64,000 nt of DNA from Quillaja saponaria (lineage: Eukaryota; Streptophyta; Magnoliopsida; Fabales; Quillajaceae). The stretch is from assembly GCA_029379385.1 (NCBI GenBank), contig CM055613.1:11240001-11304000 (forward strand). The letters are read 5' to 3'. Below are positions 11,801 to 24,368 of this stretch, piece after piece. The notes beneath the pieces are model-generated. The model was not told the origin of the DNA. It worked only from the letters and a program-made list of their open reading frames with translations, and ran no database searches. Made by a program: the position numbers and the translations under genes. Each line of letters opens with the position of its first letter. The stretch's first letter is position 1.

Positions 11801-14800
11801 ATTATTAAAACTATATCCAACTAAGTATTATTTTTTAAATTGATTTTTTTAACACTTACACCACATTTTATTTATTATTTTTACATTTATATGTTTAAAA
11901 TATTAATTAAGTAGATTTTTAAAATAATTAAAATATTCAAAAATAATAGATTTTATGATATATATAATTATTAATTAATTAAAGAACAAACTAAAAATTA
12001 ATAAGATGTTTTTATCTTCTTTTTTCATTCTTTTTTTTTTTTTTAAAGTAAAGAAAAAAACTTTTTCTCATAATTAAATTTATACAAATCAACTGTCTAT
12101 ATTTATTTACAAGTGTTGAACTTATTTTAATTAAAATTATGTAGATTTATATACTTAGATTGTTTATATCATAATCAAAAACAAATTCCATTTTATTTTA
12201 TTTAATACATATACAAACTTAGTTTACTTATACAATTTTAATAAAAATAAGAAGTTAAAATTATAACAATTGAAGTAAACATAATGTATTGGTATTTCAA
12301 AAAAAAAAAAAAAATACAGAAAATTGAGAAAAGTAAGCATATTTGAATATAAAAAATTAAAAATACTATTTTTTTTTTCCATAGTTAGCTTTTATTCATC
12401 TTAGAAAAAAAAGTTTCGAGTTCCCGAAATTGTAAACCTAAGAATTACTTCAGTAAACTTCAAGAGAGATAATGTAATTTGCTCTTTAAATTTTCAATAA
12501 AAACAACATTGAGTATTTTGTCTTGTACACTTAAACATTTTAATAAAAACAACCAGCAGATCTGTTAATAAAATATTTATTAAACTGAGGATAGCTGTAC
12601 TGCAAGGTAAGGAGGGGAGGGAGCAAGGAAGAAGAACATAGTGTGTGGAAATATAGGAAAAGTAAAAAATTTGTTAACAGTTTTTAACTAAGATAATTTA
12701 ATAAAAAAAGTCACTAACAAACACTCCATTTATTTAATTTGTTCTCTTAACTCTGTACATCGACTATTTTATATCGTGCATTTCAATTTATCAATATATT
12801 TCAACTTTTTAATAAAAACAAAATGCATGATCTGTAAAGAAAAATATGCATTAAATTTAGGATAGTTGTAGGTATAAGGTGTCCGTTAATTTCTATTTAG
12901 AACATATGTTGTATCACCCTAAATAATGTAGAAAAATATTATATTTTGATAATACTATATTTATAATAAAATAAAAGAAACTTTAATTTTAAAAAATTAT
13001 TATATCTCATACCATAGACAAGAGTATAAAGATAAGGACATCTTCCACTCCAACAAAATTAACCAACAGAGAAGTTGACTTTATGTATCAATTACGTAAC
13101 ATTTATATTTAATATGAGCTCACATTAGGGAGTATAATAATGGTTATTGATTTGGCGATAATTTCCAATTTTATAATATACAATATTACAAATTGCATTA
13201 TTCAAAATAATAATAATACATTAACAATTAAAAAAAGAGTTTTGTCAACACCAATGACATCAAGTCTTAGTATGTTACAAATTAAATTGGATGGAGTCTC
13301 AAGTATCACAAAATTAGAATTAACTATACATCCTAGTAAGGAGTATTTGTGAATTTCAAATATTAAGTTTCACCAATAAGAGACGATGACAACACAGTTT
13401 TATATTTGGAATGGTATAAAAAACATATTTATTTCAAGTAGGTCTACATTTAAAATTGTATAAAAAAGACAATTTATTTCAATTAGGTCTATATAAAATT
13501 TTAGAAAATACCAACAACTACTATCTTATTTTTCAAAAAAAATAAAAAAATAATTGAAATTCGTATTAAAAAATTAATTAATCAACTGAATATTAATAGG
13601 GTCAAAAGCTCGTTAATTTGAAGAATTATTTGATTTATTAGATCTTGAATTAACTTAATTTCATTTTAATCAATTCATAAAAGAACGCATCTACCAAATA
13701 ATTACGTGCATGAAATTAAAAATATCTTAAGACACCTAAAAAAAATCTACTACTCTAAGATAGATTTGTGAGTATTGTTATCTAGCAGTAATACAAATTA
13801 CAACACATTAAGTATAGAATAGATGCTAAACTAACGAATGTGTTGCAATTGACACTGGCTCTTTTTATATAAGCTTTACATTTATTTAAAATTGATGTAT
13901 CAGCAACTCTTGGTATAAAAGGGATGAGATTAAAAAAAACTGGGTAACACTGTTTAGCAAGATTAGCACAAAATAAAAAAAAAATTATATGAAATTAATA
14001 TAAGATAAAATAGGAAATACAAGGTAAAATAAGAAATAAAACTATAAAAGATAAATCTATTTAACAAATAATGTTGAGTGAATTTTTATTTTTATTTTGT
14101 TAAAACCAATGAGATGGTATCATTTTGACATTTATTTGCATCTATATTTTCATCCATATTCTATTCGATTAACTAATAAAGTTTTGAGTACGTAAATTAA
14201 CTTAATTTTTTCTATCAAGTTCAAAACGAGAGCATGTCACATTAATTTTATAATAAAAATAAATGAAAATTGAATAAAGATGAAATTGATAATAGTATCA
14301 ACCAAAGTCAGGTGGATAAAGTGGTCGTAGATTGACAAAGGAAGGATCATATAAATTACATAGAAGTAAAGTGATAGTTGTCCTTTTAAAAAACTTAGAA
14401 TTTGAGTGGATCCAAACTTTAAAACTGAACATAATTACTTTAATTGTTAAAATGAGTATACTTTCATACACTCTTTTTGTGAGTGATGATGATGATGATT
14501 CCTCTCCATTCTGGAGGCGGAAGTTAAGCAAAAAAGCCTACAATGATTCCACTTTTTCTTCAATAAGTGGAGTACTTGAACTGATCTTTGCCTTTTGTTT
14601 ACATTACGAGCTATCCATTAACGATCCATATTTTTTGAACCTTCCTGTCCCCCCAAGATTTGCAAAAAGAAAACTAAAGAAGATTAATTAGTTTATTTTG
14701 TAACCTAGCTGCAGCATGCAACGCATTATATTACTTAAATTTAGGAGTATCAATGCATCGAGCTAACTTGTGGACAACTCATGATCTATTCATTAAGTGC

Positions 14801-17800
14801 TTGGTTTAAATTCGGCCCGTTTTTTAAAAGACCTGATATTGAGCTATATTTTGAGTTTGTTAAATATGATAAATAGTGTTCAACTTTTCTGAAACTCGAT
14901 TTATAAGCTCATTAGCCGGTTCGTTTAATATTATTAATAAAATTTTTATTATTTACATATAAATTTATAATAAAATATATTTATGTGTAAAAAATAACAT
15001 AATATATAACTTATTTTGTTGATAAATAATTTAAATAGTTCTATAAGTACAACTTTATTCGGCTCTTTATCACTCTTACTTAAACCATTGAACGTAAAAG
15101 AAAATTAATTAATTTTGAATTGTTTCTTTCACATGGAGTTGAGGATAAATTTGTCATTTCATAATTATAAAAAAAATTGATAAAAAGAAAACCATGGGTT
15201 GTGGAAGAGGGCAGGTCGGTACTGGTTACTTATTGTCGGCCAAAACAATGGGAACTGACCTATTATGTGAATGAGTGAAAGAAGATCCTTTTGTCGATGG
15301 ATGTGAATGGCTTTTCCTGGATTTGAAAGAAAAAGGCAACTTGTTTTCAACCTCATGTCGCCATTTTTCCTGCTATTCGTGTTGAGTGGAAAGTGGAAAC
15401 AGATGGCCCGCGGTTGGTCTGGTCTAAGCCATTAACTTAATAACTTCAATTTTTTTAACTACCTTAGGTAATTAAATATTTGTTAGGGATAATCATCAAC
15501 TCAAGATATTTCCTAGGCAAATCCATAAATATATTAAGTCATCCTCAAATAAATATTACAAATTATAGTAAAAATGTTGAAATTCACACTTTATTATATA
15601 TTGTTATACGTCTGATTTTGTTAGGTTTTTTAACTTTTTTTTATGGACTATTTTTTTTTCATATGTAAGTATATTTTTTCTATCTTGCCTTTCAGAAATC
15701 TTCATAGTATAAAAACTATTCACTAAATATTTTTTGATTTTATTATTAGAATATATAATCTTAACAAGAAAAACTTAAAAATAATATTTAAAATAAAAAT
15801 TAAGATACAACATTTGTTACTCTAAGAAAAAAAGACACTCAAATATTTTCTATTAACCAAAAAAAAAGTTTTTTTTTTAAATTTAAAAATAAAATTAATG
15901 AGAAATATAGAGAAAAAATAAAATAATTTAAAAAAAATATTAAACTTTTAAGTTGAGTAATCAAAATAATTGAAAACTTTAAGAAAAGTAGTCCAGTATA
16001 AGAAATGAAATAGCCTAATAAAAATCAGATGTAGGAAAAAGAAATAATAAATGGTGAATTTCAACATTTAATAATATAAGATAAGTAAATATAATAAATA
16101 AGGGTGTTTTAGAAAAAGAGAAATTCATGTCAATTAATAAGTTGTGACATTAAAAAAAAATTGACAATGGTAATAAAGTTGCCCTTTTCAACTATGTGAT
16201 TTTAGGGAGTAGTTCCAGAATACCCTTTTTTATTTTAGTAATTAGATGTGTCTGTTTTAATTTATACACATCTCGATTGACAATTTCTAAAATACTTTTC
16301 AAAATCGTTGTAATTGTACAAAATTTAAATTATTGAAAAACTTTGGTAGTTATATAATATTTCAACAACTTTAAAGTTTTGTTTACTAAACAATTTAATT
16401 ATAAAATTATTAATTTAGATTATAATTAATTAATATTTAATATATTATTTACGTTTTTATTAAATAAGAGATTGACATATGTTACTAATACCAATCACAA
16501 TCCATGATTTTAGTGAAGTAGTAATGTGTTATAATTATGTTTACTTTATAAACAGTGTAGACAAAATAATAACTCTTCAAATTAAATTTGTATATATTTT
16601 TACCATATAGTTTTTTTACAGCTTTTACACTATTACATGGTAACTTTTTCTTGGGTACGTAGACAGTTAGTTGGACCTATGAACTATGATATAGTTATTT
16701 ATCTTTGTATAAAACTTCATCTTAAGTGAAAGCTGAGATTTACGATAAATTCTTAAAATGACTTCAAAATATTTTACCAATTAAATTAAATGAAACAAGT
16801 GCATAACAACTTCTTGAAAATACTTGACAATACCTATAACTATAAGTTTTTGTAAGAAGACTTAAAAAAAATCTCAGCCAAGCCTAACAAATCTCAAGTC
16901 CCTACCTACTTTTGGAGAGATTTTATAATAATGAATTCAAAAACGAATAAAAGATCCTTTTCTAAGTAGAATCATGCATCATTCATGACAATATTAGCTA
17001 AGAATACATTTATTAGGGATAATAAAGTAATTTTGAATAAGTTGGATGCATATCATATCAGGCTTTCAAACTTAAGTAGGAGGGATCATAATAATTCAGC
17101 TTTATTTTATTTATTAATCTTTTTTTTTTTTATAAACAAATAAAAATAGTAATAAGGAGGAATATTCATAGAAATGAAAGATGCATGAGTTGTTGGTCTC
17201 TAATTTGATTTGATGGGACCAACATATTGAAAATGTTTGGAATTATGTTTGTCTTTTCTTCAATGGTTAGCTTGTCTCATTTTTCTCATGGGTTGTGGTT
17301 GCAGGAGCCTTTTCATGACCATTTTGACTAAGCTTCCGTAATTAAATACCCAACAACTCATGAATCTTCAGTGCAATCCAATCATATTTGGACACTAATA
17401 TTTTGTTTGATTTTAGGGTTCTTATATAACTGCTAGACTTTTTGATTCTTCACAAAACTTACTTCGACACTAAACTAAATAACTTTTAGACTTTAGGAAG
17501 GTTAAGTTTTTTTTTGTTCTTTTTTTTTTTTTAAAAATAAAAATAAAAAAAAACCAAATTGAAAATAATAATAAATGATGCTATATTCCAAAGCAAAATT
17601 CAATAAACTCAAAGAAAAAACAGATTAATTAAAGCATTAAAACTCGTTGCTTAATTAAGCAAAACTTCAATTTTATAACCAGCGCTTGGTTATAATAAGA
17701 TGAGTATATATGATGTGCATATTTTAACTTTGAATTCCAATCTATATCTATTTACTTGGCACCTCAAGAACAGGTCGATCTAGTAATCAATAATGTATGT

Positions 17801-20324
17801 TCCTTTTACTAGACCTGATAGGTTAAAATATACTTACAATATGTCATAAAAAATTAAATTCTTATAGATATTTTAATTTAACATGAATTAGTCGATGTAC
17901 GTTTAAACTAATTCGATAATTTCTTCAAATTTAATGAGACCTAAGCCCTATCACTACCCTTTAAAGTTTATTTTCAAGAAAAAAAATAATTGATGTACGA
18001 GTGGCATGCTAGCTCCATGTATCTGCAAGCCATGGTAGGAAGAAATTAGAGCTGAACAACTGTCAAATTGGGCCAGAAAACAATACTAAACTATGTATAC
18101 TATACCTTGTAGATGTGCATGTGTAAATATATTGATAGAAGCTATATATCTATGCTCATCAATTTTTAAACATATACATGTAGTTTATTTTATCTAAAAA
18201 TAATCTTGACTCTATTATCTTTTTAAAGAATCTGTCAAATTTAACCTCTTTACACATGTGTGCATAGCACACAAGTGTGCTGTTGTGCAAAACGCAGACT
18301 TCTTCTATATTAATCCTTAAAATTCTAATTTTTCTTCCAATTCCTCAAATCTCAAAATTTCTAAATTCCTACTACCTCAGTCTTTTTCATCTCACTGAAT
18401 GTTCTTCTCCTTCAAGGCTAATAGATCACTTTGAGTCAAGCTTTTCAGAAGCTTCTAGTGCAGCAAATATTTAAAGGGTTACAAGAAATTTGAGTATAGA
18501 CAATAAAACAAAAATTTGTTATTGTGGTGAAAATTTTCAATTGAAAACTGTTTTGACAAAAAACAAGGAGGATTATTTTATGAAAGTGGTTCCCGTCGGA
18601 GGGAAAGTAGAAAACCCCAACTTGCATTGCTATTGACGCTAAAATGACAATTAGTTTTGCCTTCTCTTTTGGCTTAAAATCCTCTATATTCATGTTGACT
18701 TGAAGCCTAGAATTGCTCTCTAAATTCTAAGTTCTAAATCTCAAACTCTTTTTTCAATGGAAAATAATCAATTGCATTATTTCTTCTACTTTTACCATCA
18801 TTTCGCCGTGATTGAGTCTGCACAAATTACTGAGTCGCCTGATCTTTTTTCAGATTGAGTCAAACTCTATGATGAGATTTTATAACTCTTTCAATTATTA
18901 ATTGGGTTGACACCTAGAAGCTTGATGGCCACAAAAAATTATGGGCACATATAATGTATGTTTTTATAAAAATTCAACGTCTGATTTTTATTCTTAGACT
19001 AGACTTAAACAAAATAATATAATATATAAATTATTAATGAATTGTAGAGTTGCATCCGCGTGCGAGATCCAACTTCCAACTAGTTAAATAAAAAGCATAA
19101 TGGAACATTAAAGATAAATATCTTACAAGGACAATAATTATGAAACCAAGAAAACCATGTGAAAGTCATGCATTGGGAACTTCTGAATTCCACAATACAA
19201 GATCCTTAATTTGTAGGGTAGCTTTGATATTTGTAGTCCTTAATTACTTAGGCAAGACCCATATATACGTTTAGTGAATTGCCACTCTCTTAACCAACAA
19301 AACAATGTGAAGGGATTCCTGTAGCTTCCAATCATGAAAGGCAAACCAACCACGATAAGTGCTACTTGTTGCAAAAAGGAAAGCAAAATCATTGACACAT
19401 TGGCCCAATTGTGTTCACTTGCGTCCAGACTTCTTAATTAGTAGTTCTAAGGGGGCCTAATTACATTGACTACAACTTGTTAAGTATGTTGATAGTTGAT
19501 TTTACGTTCATTATTCATTAATTACATGTACTTAGTAACTCTAAAGTCTTGGACATCGATCATCCAGAATATGCATAGAATATTCTTAAGAAAGAAAGTA
19601 GTGCCATCATTTACAGCACATGCATTGAAAATAAGTAAACATTATTGCCTGGCTCCTGCAGTTCCAATTGCTGTTATTAATAGCATGGTCCAGTCTAAAG
19701 AATGAGAAATTGACCATATACACAAAATCATGTAAATGCAATGTGTATTTTGATGATTATAATGGTCCATGTTTCATCTTGCAGCTTCATTGATTGAGCT
19801 TAATTATTAATGCTACACAGTCATTCTTGGGCCACCTTTGAGTCAAAAACGGCAAACAAATTGACTAGTTTGAAAGCTTGTTGGTACCAATTTTGCAAGT
19901 GGGTTGCCGGCACAAAATGTTAAATGGACAAAGAGGTGAAAGACTTTTTGAGTTATAAAGGTAGCAATTCCGCCCATGCTAATTGCTAGCTTAGATGCGC
20001 CAAACTCGCACCAAGTTGCCATGATCAGTGTTAACTGCTAAGAAGTAGGCTTTGTCTCAATCATTCAAAAGATTTCATCATATATAAAGCATGGAAAGTA
20101 GATAACTGTTTCAAAAGTGAAGCCATAGCAAGGAAACTGTCAGTGATTTCTATTTGGCGAGAATTTGAGCTTGAAATTGGAGGGGAGGCAGATGGATTTG
20201 GTCGAATATGCAATCCAATTAAATCAATTTTTAAGATCCTTAAATTTGAATTTAGATTTTTATTTGGCTAAACACAAAATATTTAAAAAATAATAAGAAA
20301 AAAAAAAATTACAAAATAAACCTA
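8851..20324. other. Long AT-rich intergenic region without a supported gene
   Basis: About 11.5 kb of very AT-rich sequence has no coding region I can support. Small decayed repeats occur. A segment reading AAATATTTTTCTATTTTTT appears at about 9207 and again near 9313. A motif GGCAAGTACACGTAAATAG (first copy GGGCAAGT...) occurs at about 9496 and 9586. Two diverged similar blocks lie at about 12490-12610 and 12730-12880. A slightly richer patch at 14330-14690 contains an open frame of 119 codons with a run of Asp, but nothing about it is recognisable. Another richer patch is 15180-15430. An AGCACAC/GTGTGCT palindrome lies near 18270. Most of this looks like aged transposon debris. Confidence 0.5.
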
Positions 20325-20690
20325 CACTACAAGAAAAAGTACTATCAGCGACATCGGTTGATATCGACCAATGTTGATATATGTCATTGTAAATAATCAC
20401 CATTAACAGCGTATAATATGTCAATCTCTAATCAATAACATGGTTCTATCTCTAAGCATATAATAGATGTCATTGTAAATAATCACCACTAACAGCGATA
20501 GGCTGTCTCTGATAGTCATTAGAGACAGCTAGAGAAGAGCGACAATGTTATTGTCGTTGATTATCTTTAGTTGTGAAGGGCACTTATTAGCGACATGGGT
20601 GCTCTAGCTCTTGGCTTAATTTCGTTGGTAATCAAGAGAGATAGCGAACCTTGTATCTTATAAGCTGTCTATGTAAGTTTTTATTTCATA
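20325..20690. mobile_element. Truncated CACTA (En/Spm-like) transposon end
   Basis: At 20325 the sequence reads CACTACAAGAAAAA, the canonical terminus of plant CACTA transposons. The next ~350 bp is dense in short subterminal motifs such as CAGCGACA, GACAGC and AGCGACA in both orientations, as expected for transposase-binding subterminal repeats. A segment starting ATGTCATTGTAAATAATCAC at 20381 recurs at 20467, a direct duplication of about 86 bp period. I saw no partner terminus (TTCTTGTAGTG) and no transposase, so this is one end of a broken or deleted element. The right limit is approximate. Confidence 0.75.
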
Positions 20691-22140
20691 AAACTTACTT
20701 CCAACAACACTATTCTTGTTTAGGTATTACCTATTTAATGTTGTTTTCGTTAACTTTGATAAATTGATTATTGAAGTATTATTTAGTTTGTTAGATTATT
20801 TTAGGTTTACGGGTTCCTTCTAAATCTCCCTCCTTTCTCCTAAATCTCTCAATCTCCATGCATGTCCTAGACCATTAGTATCCAACTTCAAATTTACTTG
20901 TCATTAGCTTACAAAAGTTTTACATCAATCACATAAAAAAGGAATCTACCTATTAAAAGAAAATGGCAGCATTCAAATATGAGACCACATGAAAAAATAT
21001 CTTAGACTTAACATTTGAGCTAAGACATTATTGACACAAACTAGTTTTCAACCTCTTCATAATTTGCATTTTGCATTTACGTTATGGAGTTGGAGTAATA
21101 GGAAAGAAAACTCTTATATCTAGGTCTAAGTTCGAATTTCATTACATTATAATTTTTGACTCGGTTTATGAAGCATTTATAAATTATGTTTCTGTTTTTT
21201 TTGCTAAAAATTTAATAAAGAGCCATGATGTGCAAATTTTTCTTGAAGACCATATAAAACATATTCATAATTTTGTATGTCAGTATCTATATGATTGATA
21301 AATGATAAAATTGTCAAACATCAATTTCTCAAGAGACTGCATGCTCTTCTATTTTTATTTTTTGAAGTATAAAAAGAATAATTATTCTAGCTAGCTAGGT
21401 TCTTTGCATGTCTCTTATCCTTTAAATTTCTTCATCAATATAATATATATATATATATAATATATATATTTATATTGTCAATCAAGCATGCAAGTGGAGC
21501 TTTTACAAAAATCAATTTAAGAAAGTGGAAAGTCAACCAGCAGACCCATCTAAATATCTAAACATCTAATTATCTATTTAGTTTGGATTGAGATTTTATC
21601 ATTTGATCGATATTTTTTGACTTTCCATTAAATTTGTATTTAATTAGAGATGTCGTCGGTGATGATCAAAATGAGTGTTTTTTTAAAAAACAAGTATAAA
21701 TTAATTTTTTCATTTAAATTTCACTTTTGTCTCTTAAGATTTTTTCAATATTCATTTCAATCATTTGAAACTTTTTCCATTCAATTTTATCATTTACTAT
21801 TCAAAAATTTTCTATCAAATTACATTTTCTTATTTTAACCTATATTATATAGTTAAACTATAAATGACCGATTTTTTTCTTCTTTTTCTTTCTAAAGTAA
21901 CATAAAGATATATTAACACATCAAAAATCTTTATGCTAAATAAAAATATTTCGTTTATACATATCATGTGAATAAGAGAGTATAATTTCATTTAGAAATT
22001 ATGAATTATAAAGGAGAAAATTGATGGAAAACTTTCTGGAGCACTAAATTTTAAACTAGGACAATCTTGGGAGATTACCCCATCAGAGAGGACCAGACCT
22101 TTTTCATTTGTCAATTTCGAAATCCAAATTTTAAATGCTG
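20691..22140. other. AT-rich spacer upstream of QCR7
   Basis: No supported gene. A TA-rich microsatellite lies at about 21440-21470. The open frames 21071-21298 and 21650-21838 have AT-driven composition (Phe, Ile, Tyr, Lys) and no recognisable domain. Confidence 0.5.
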
Positions 22141-22141
22141 A

Positions 22142-22172
22142 TGGGCTGAAAGCCCAATGATACCTGAGCCCA
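22142..22172. promoter_or_regulatory. Cluster of Site II promoter motifs upstream of QCR7
   Basis: Three TGGGCT/AGCCCA motifs lie within 31 bp: 22142-22147, 22151-22156 and 22167-22172. They are about 200-230 bp upstream of the QCR7 ATG. Site II elements (TGGGCC/T) bind TCP factors and are typical of Arabidopsis nuclear promoters for respiratory-chain proteins. The position and gene identity fit; function is inferred. Confidence 0.6.
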
Positions 22173-22371
22173 GTTCTTCTGTGATCTATTTTTCACGAGG
22201 CTTTCACGATGATATTCATGGGTCGAATCAATCATGTCCGACCCGAAAACTCGGTAAAACCCGAAAACGCTCTACTCTAGCCTCGTCAATGGTCATTTCT
22301 GAAAATAAAAGCATCAGCCAAAACAGAGTCTAGGGTCGAGATTCAAAACAAGCTGAATTCCTTCTTCACCG

Positions 22372-24368
22372 ATGGCATCGCCGTCATGGTTGAAGTCTTT
22401 AATCAACCCAAAGAAGAATTGGTTGGCTGCTCAGCACATGAAAACCATCGCCAATCGCCTTCGCAAATATGGTTAGGAATATCTTATTTTTATTCTCTTT
22501 CCCTAAATCTGGGTATGTAATTGTTAGGGTTTCTGATGAATTTTGTCTAGGGCTAAGGTACGACGATTTGTATGATCCCATGTATGATTTGGACATAAAG
22601 GAAGCACTTAATAGGCTTCCTCGTGAAATTGTCGATGCAAGAAACCAGAGACTCAAGCGAGCTATGGACCTCTCAATGAAGCACGAGTACCTTCCTGAAG
22701 ATCTCCAGGTTCTCTTTTCAAATTCCGTAAATTTACCCATTTTGGTTTTTGTTTGTGAGCTTGTCTGCCTGTATTAAGTATGTTAATTACAATTTGAATT
22801 AATTACAGATTTTTAAATTTGTTTTATATTCTATTAGTTTCTTTCTATGCTAGAATGCAGTCCGCTTATGTTTGGTTGCTGAGAAAGTATTTATAATAAA
22901 TACTAAATGGGTAATAGCCAACCTTTAATTTTTGTGTCCAGGTGAGCTTAGGTTAAATTCAATGAACTTCCATTTGTTGCTTCTAGATGACGGAATTGTC
23001 AAAAGCTGTGATTGTTACAGATCTTGTTCACCACTACAACTGTAATGCTCCATTAATGTGCAATACTTGTAGCAGTCTTACTATTCTCCTGTTGTTTTGC
23101 AACCCTTTGAATGTTACCAGTTATCATAACCTTCTGTTTATACTTGTAATATATTGTTGTGTTTATGAGTGCTAGGTCTGTAAACATTGTAGCTTGTTGT
23201 AATTGTTTTTTTGGCATTAAGTTTGCACTTGCTTTGTAGCATTATCTCTTTCAAGCCTATTAAGTTGTTTTCAGTGGTGAGCTAAATAAATAACTATTAC
23301 TTGATCTACTCATCCATCTAGAGAATTGCATTCAGGTTATCACTTCACATTTCCGCAGCATGTAAATGATTTATCTTGTCTTTTTTTCAGATAGGCTTTG
23401 CACCTTTGCAGGAATGCTTATGTTCTTTTCATTTCTTCTTGAAGAAAGAAGAAGTTTTCAGAAACTCATATGTGATTAAAAACCAATCCACTCTTTGGAT
23501 TATAACATTAGCTTTGTGGATCTGATTATGTTGTCCTATTGTCTTTTGCATTTAATTCATTTTTTAGGTACAAAGTTAAAAAGCGATTGTTGTTATTTAA
23601 AAAACATATTGTGCTTGATCTATATCTAAAGAAGATATGGACTTATATGAATCAAATGATAAAACATTTTGTTTACAAGAATAATTTCTCACTCAACCTA
23701 TCTTTTGCAGGCAATGCAAACACCTTTTAGGTACTATCTTCAAGATATGCTTGCTCTTGTAAGTTCTTATAGAACTGAAGTCTGTTAATTCTTCTACATT
23801 ACTTACTAGATTTAGTCATTTGTTGTCTCCATTTAATGTTTGAAGCAGAAGAACTTGGTAGTAACTTGATCTTGAGGCTTATTGTTTAGCACATAATACA
23901 TGTTGAAATTGGGTAACTCTCTTTTTGTGTCTCATATTTTGACTTGAGAAAATCACTGTAGCTAGATCCTGATACCATGCAAATAGGTTGATTTTCTTTT
24001 TTAATATTAGGCATACATTCTCCTTGGTTATTGCATTTATTTATTAAGCTAGAAACATGAATAATTGATTACTGTGAATGTTTTATTTTCCCTTTACATA
24101 TCAGAAATAGTCTCTTAGTACCTTTTTTTTTTTTTTTTTCCATTTCTAGTGCGTCTGTTTAATTGCTTTGGGGAATTACCTCCATACGTTAAGCTATTGT
24201 CTTTTATGCTATGGGGTATTTGAGAATGGAAGTTGACAAAGTGATACTGCTTGTATGTTATCCTAAACTTGTATTTTATTTTAAATAATCTCATGGTAGG
24301 TGAAGCAGGAAAATGCAGAGCGTGAAGCACTGGGAGCATTACCACTGTATCAGCGCACCATCCCGTGA
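22372..24368 (+). CDS. QCR7: Cytochrome b-c1 complex subunit 7 (14 kDa subunit, mitochondrial complex III)
   Basis: Four exons: 22372-22471, 22551-22708, 23711-23758 and 24300-24368. They total 375 nt, giving 124 aa; plant QCR7 proteins are about 122 aa. All introns are GT-AG and frames join cleanly. The protein contains LRYDDLYDPMYDLDIKEA, then LPREIVDARNQRLKRAMDLS, then TPFRYYLQDMLALVKQE, and ends ALGALPLYQRTIP; these are near-invariant in plant QCR7. The subunit is a small helical, matrix-facing part of the ubiquinol-cytochrome c reductase that contacts cytochrome b and helps assembly. The third exon is only 48 nt. Only the first ~20 residues diverge from the Arabidopsis protein as I recall it. 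No lesion is seen, and Site II motifs lie upstream. Confidence 0.95.

Noticed and set aside
14332..14691. 119-codon frame with an Asp run
   Set aside because: No recognisable domain, no promoter signals, a GAT microsatellite explains the Asp run, and the minus strand is open too.
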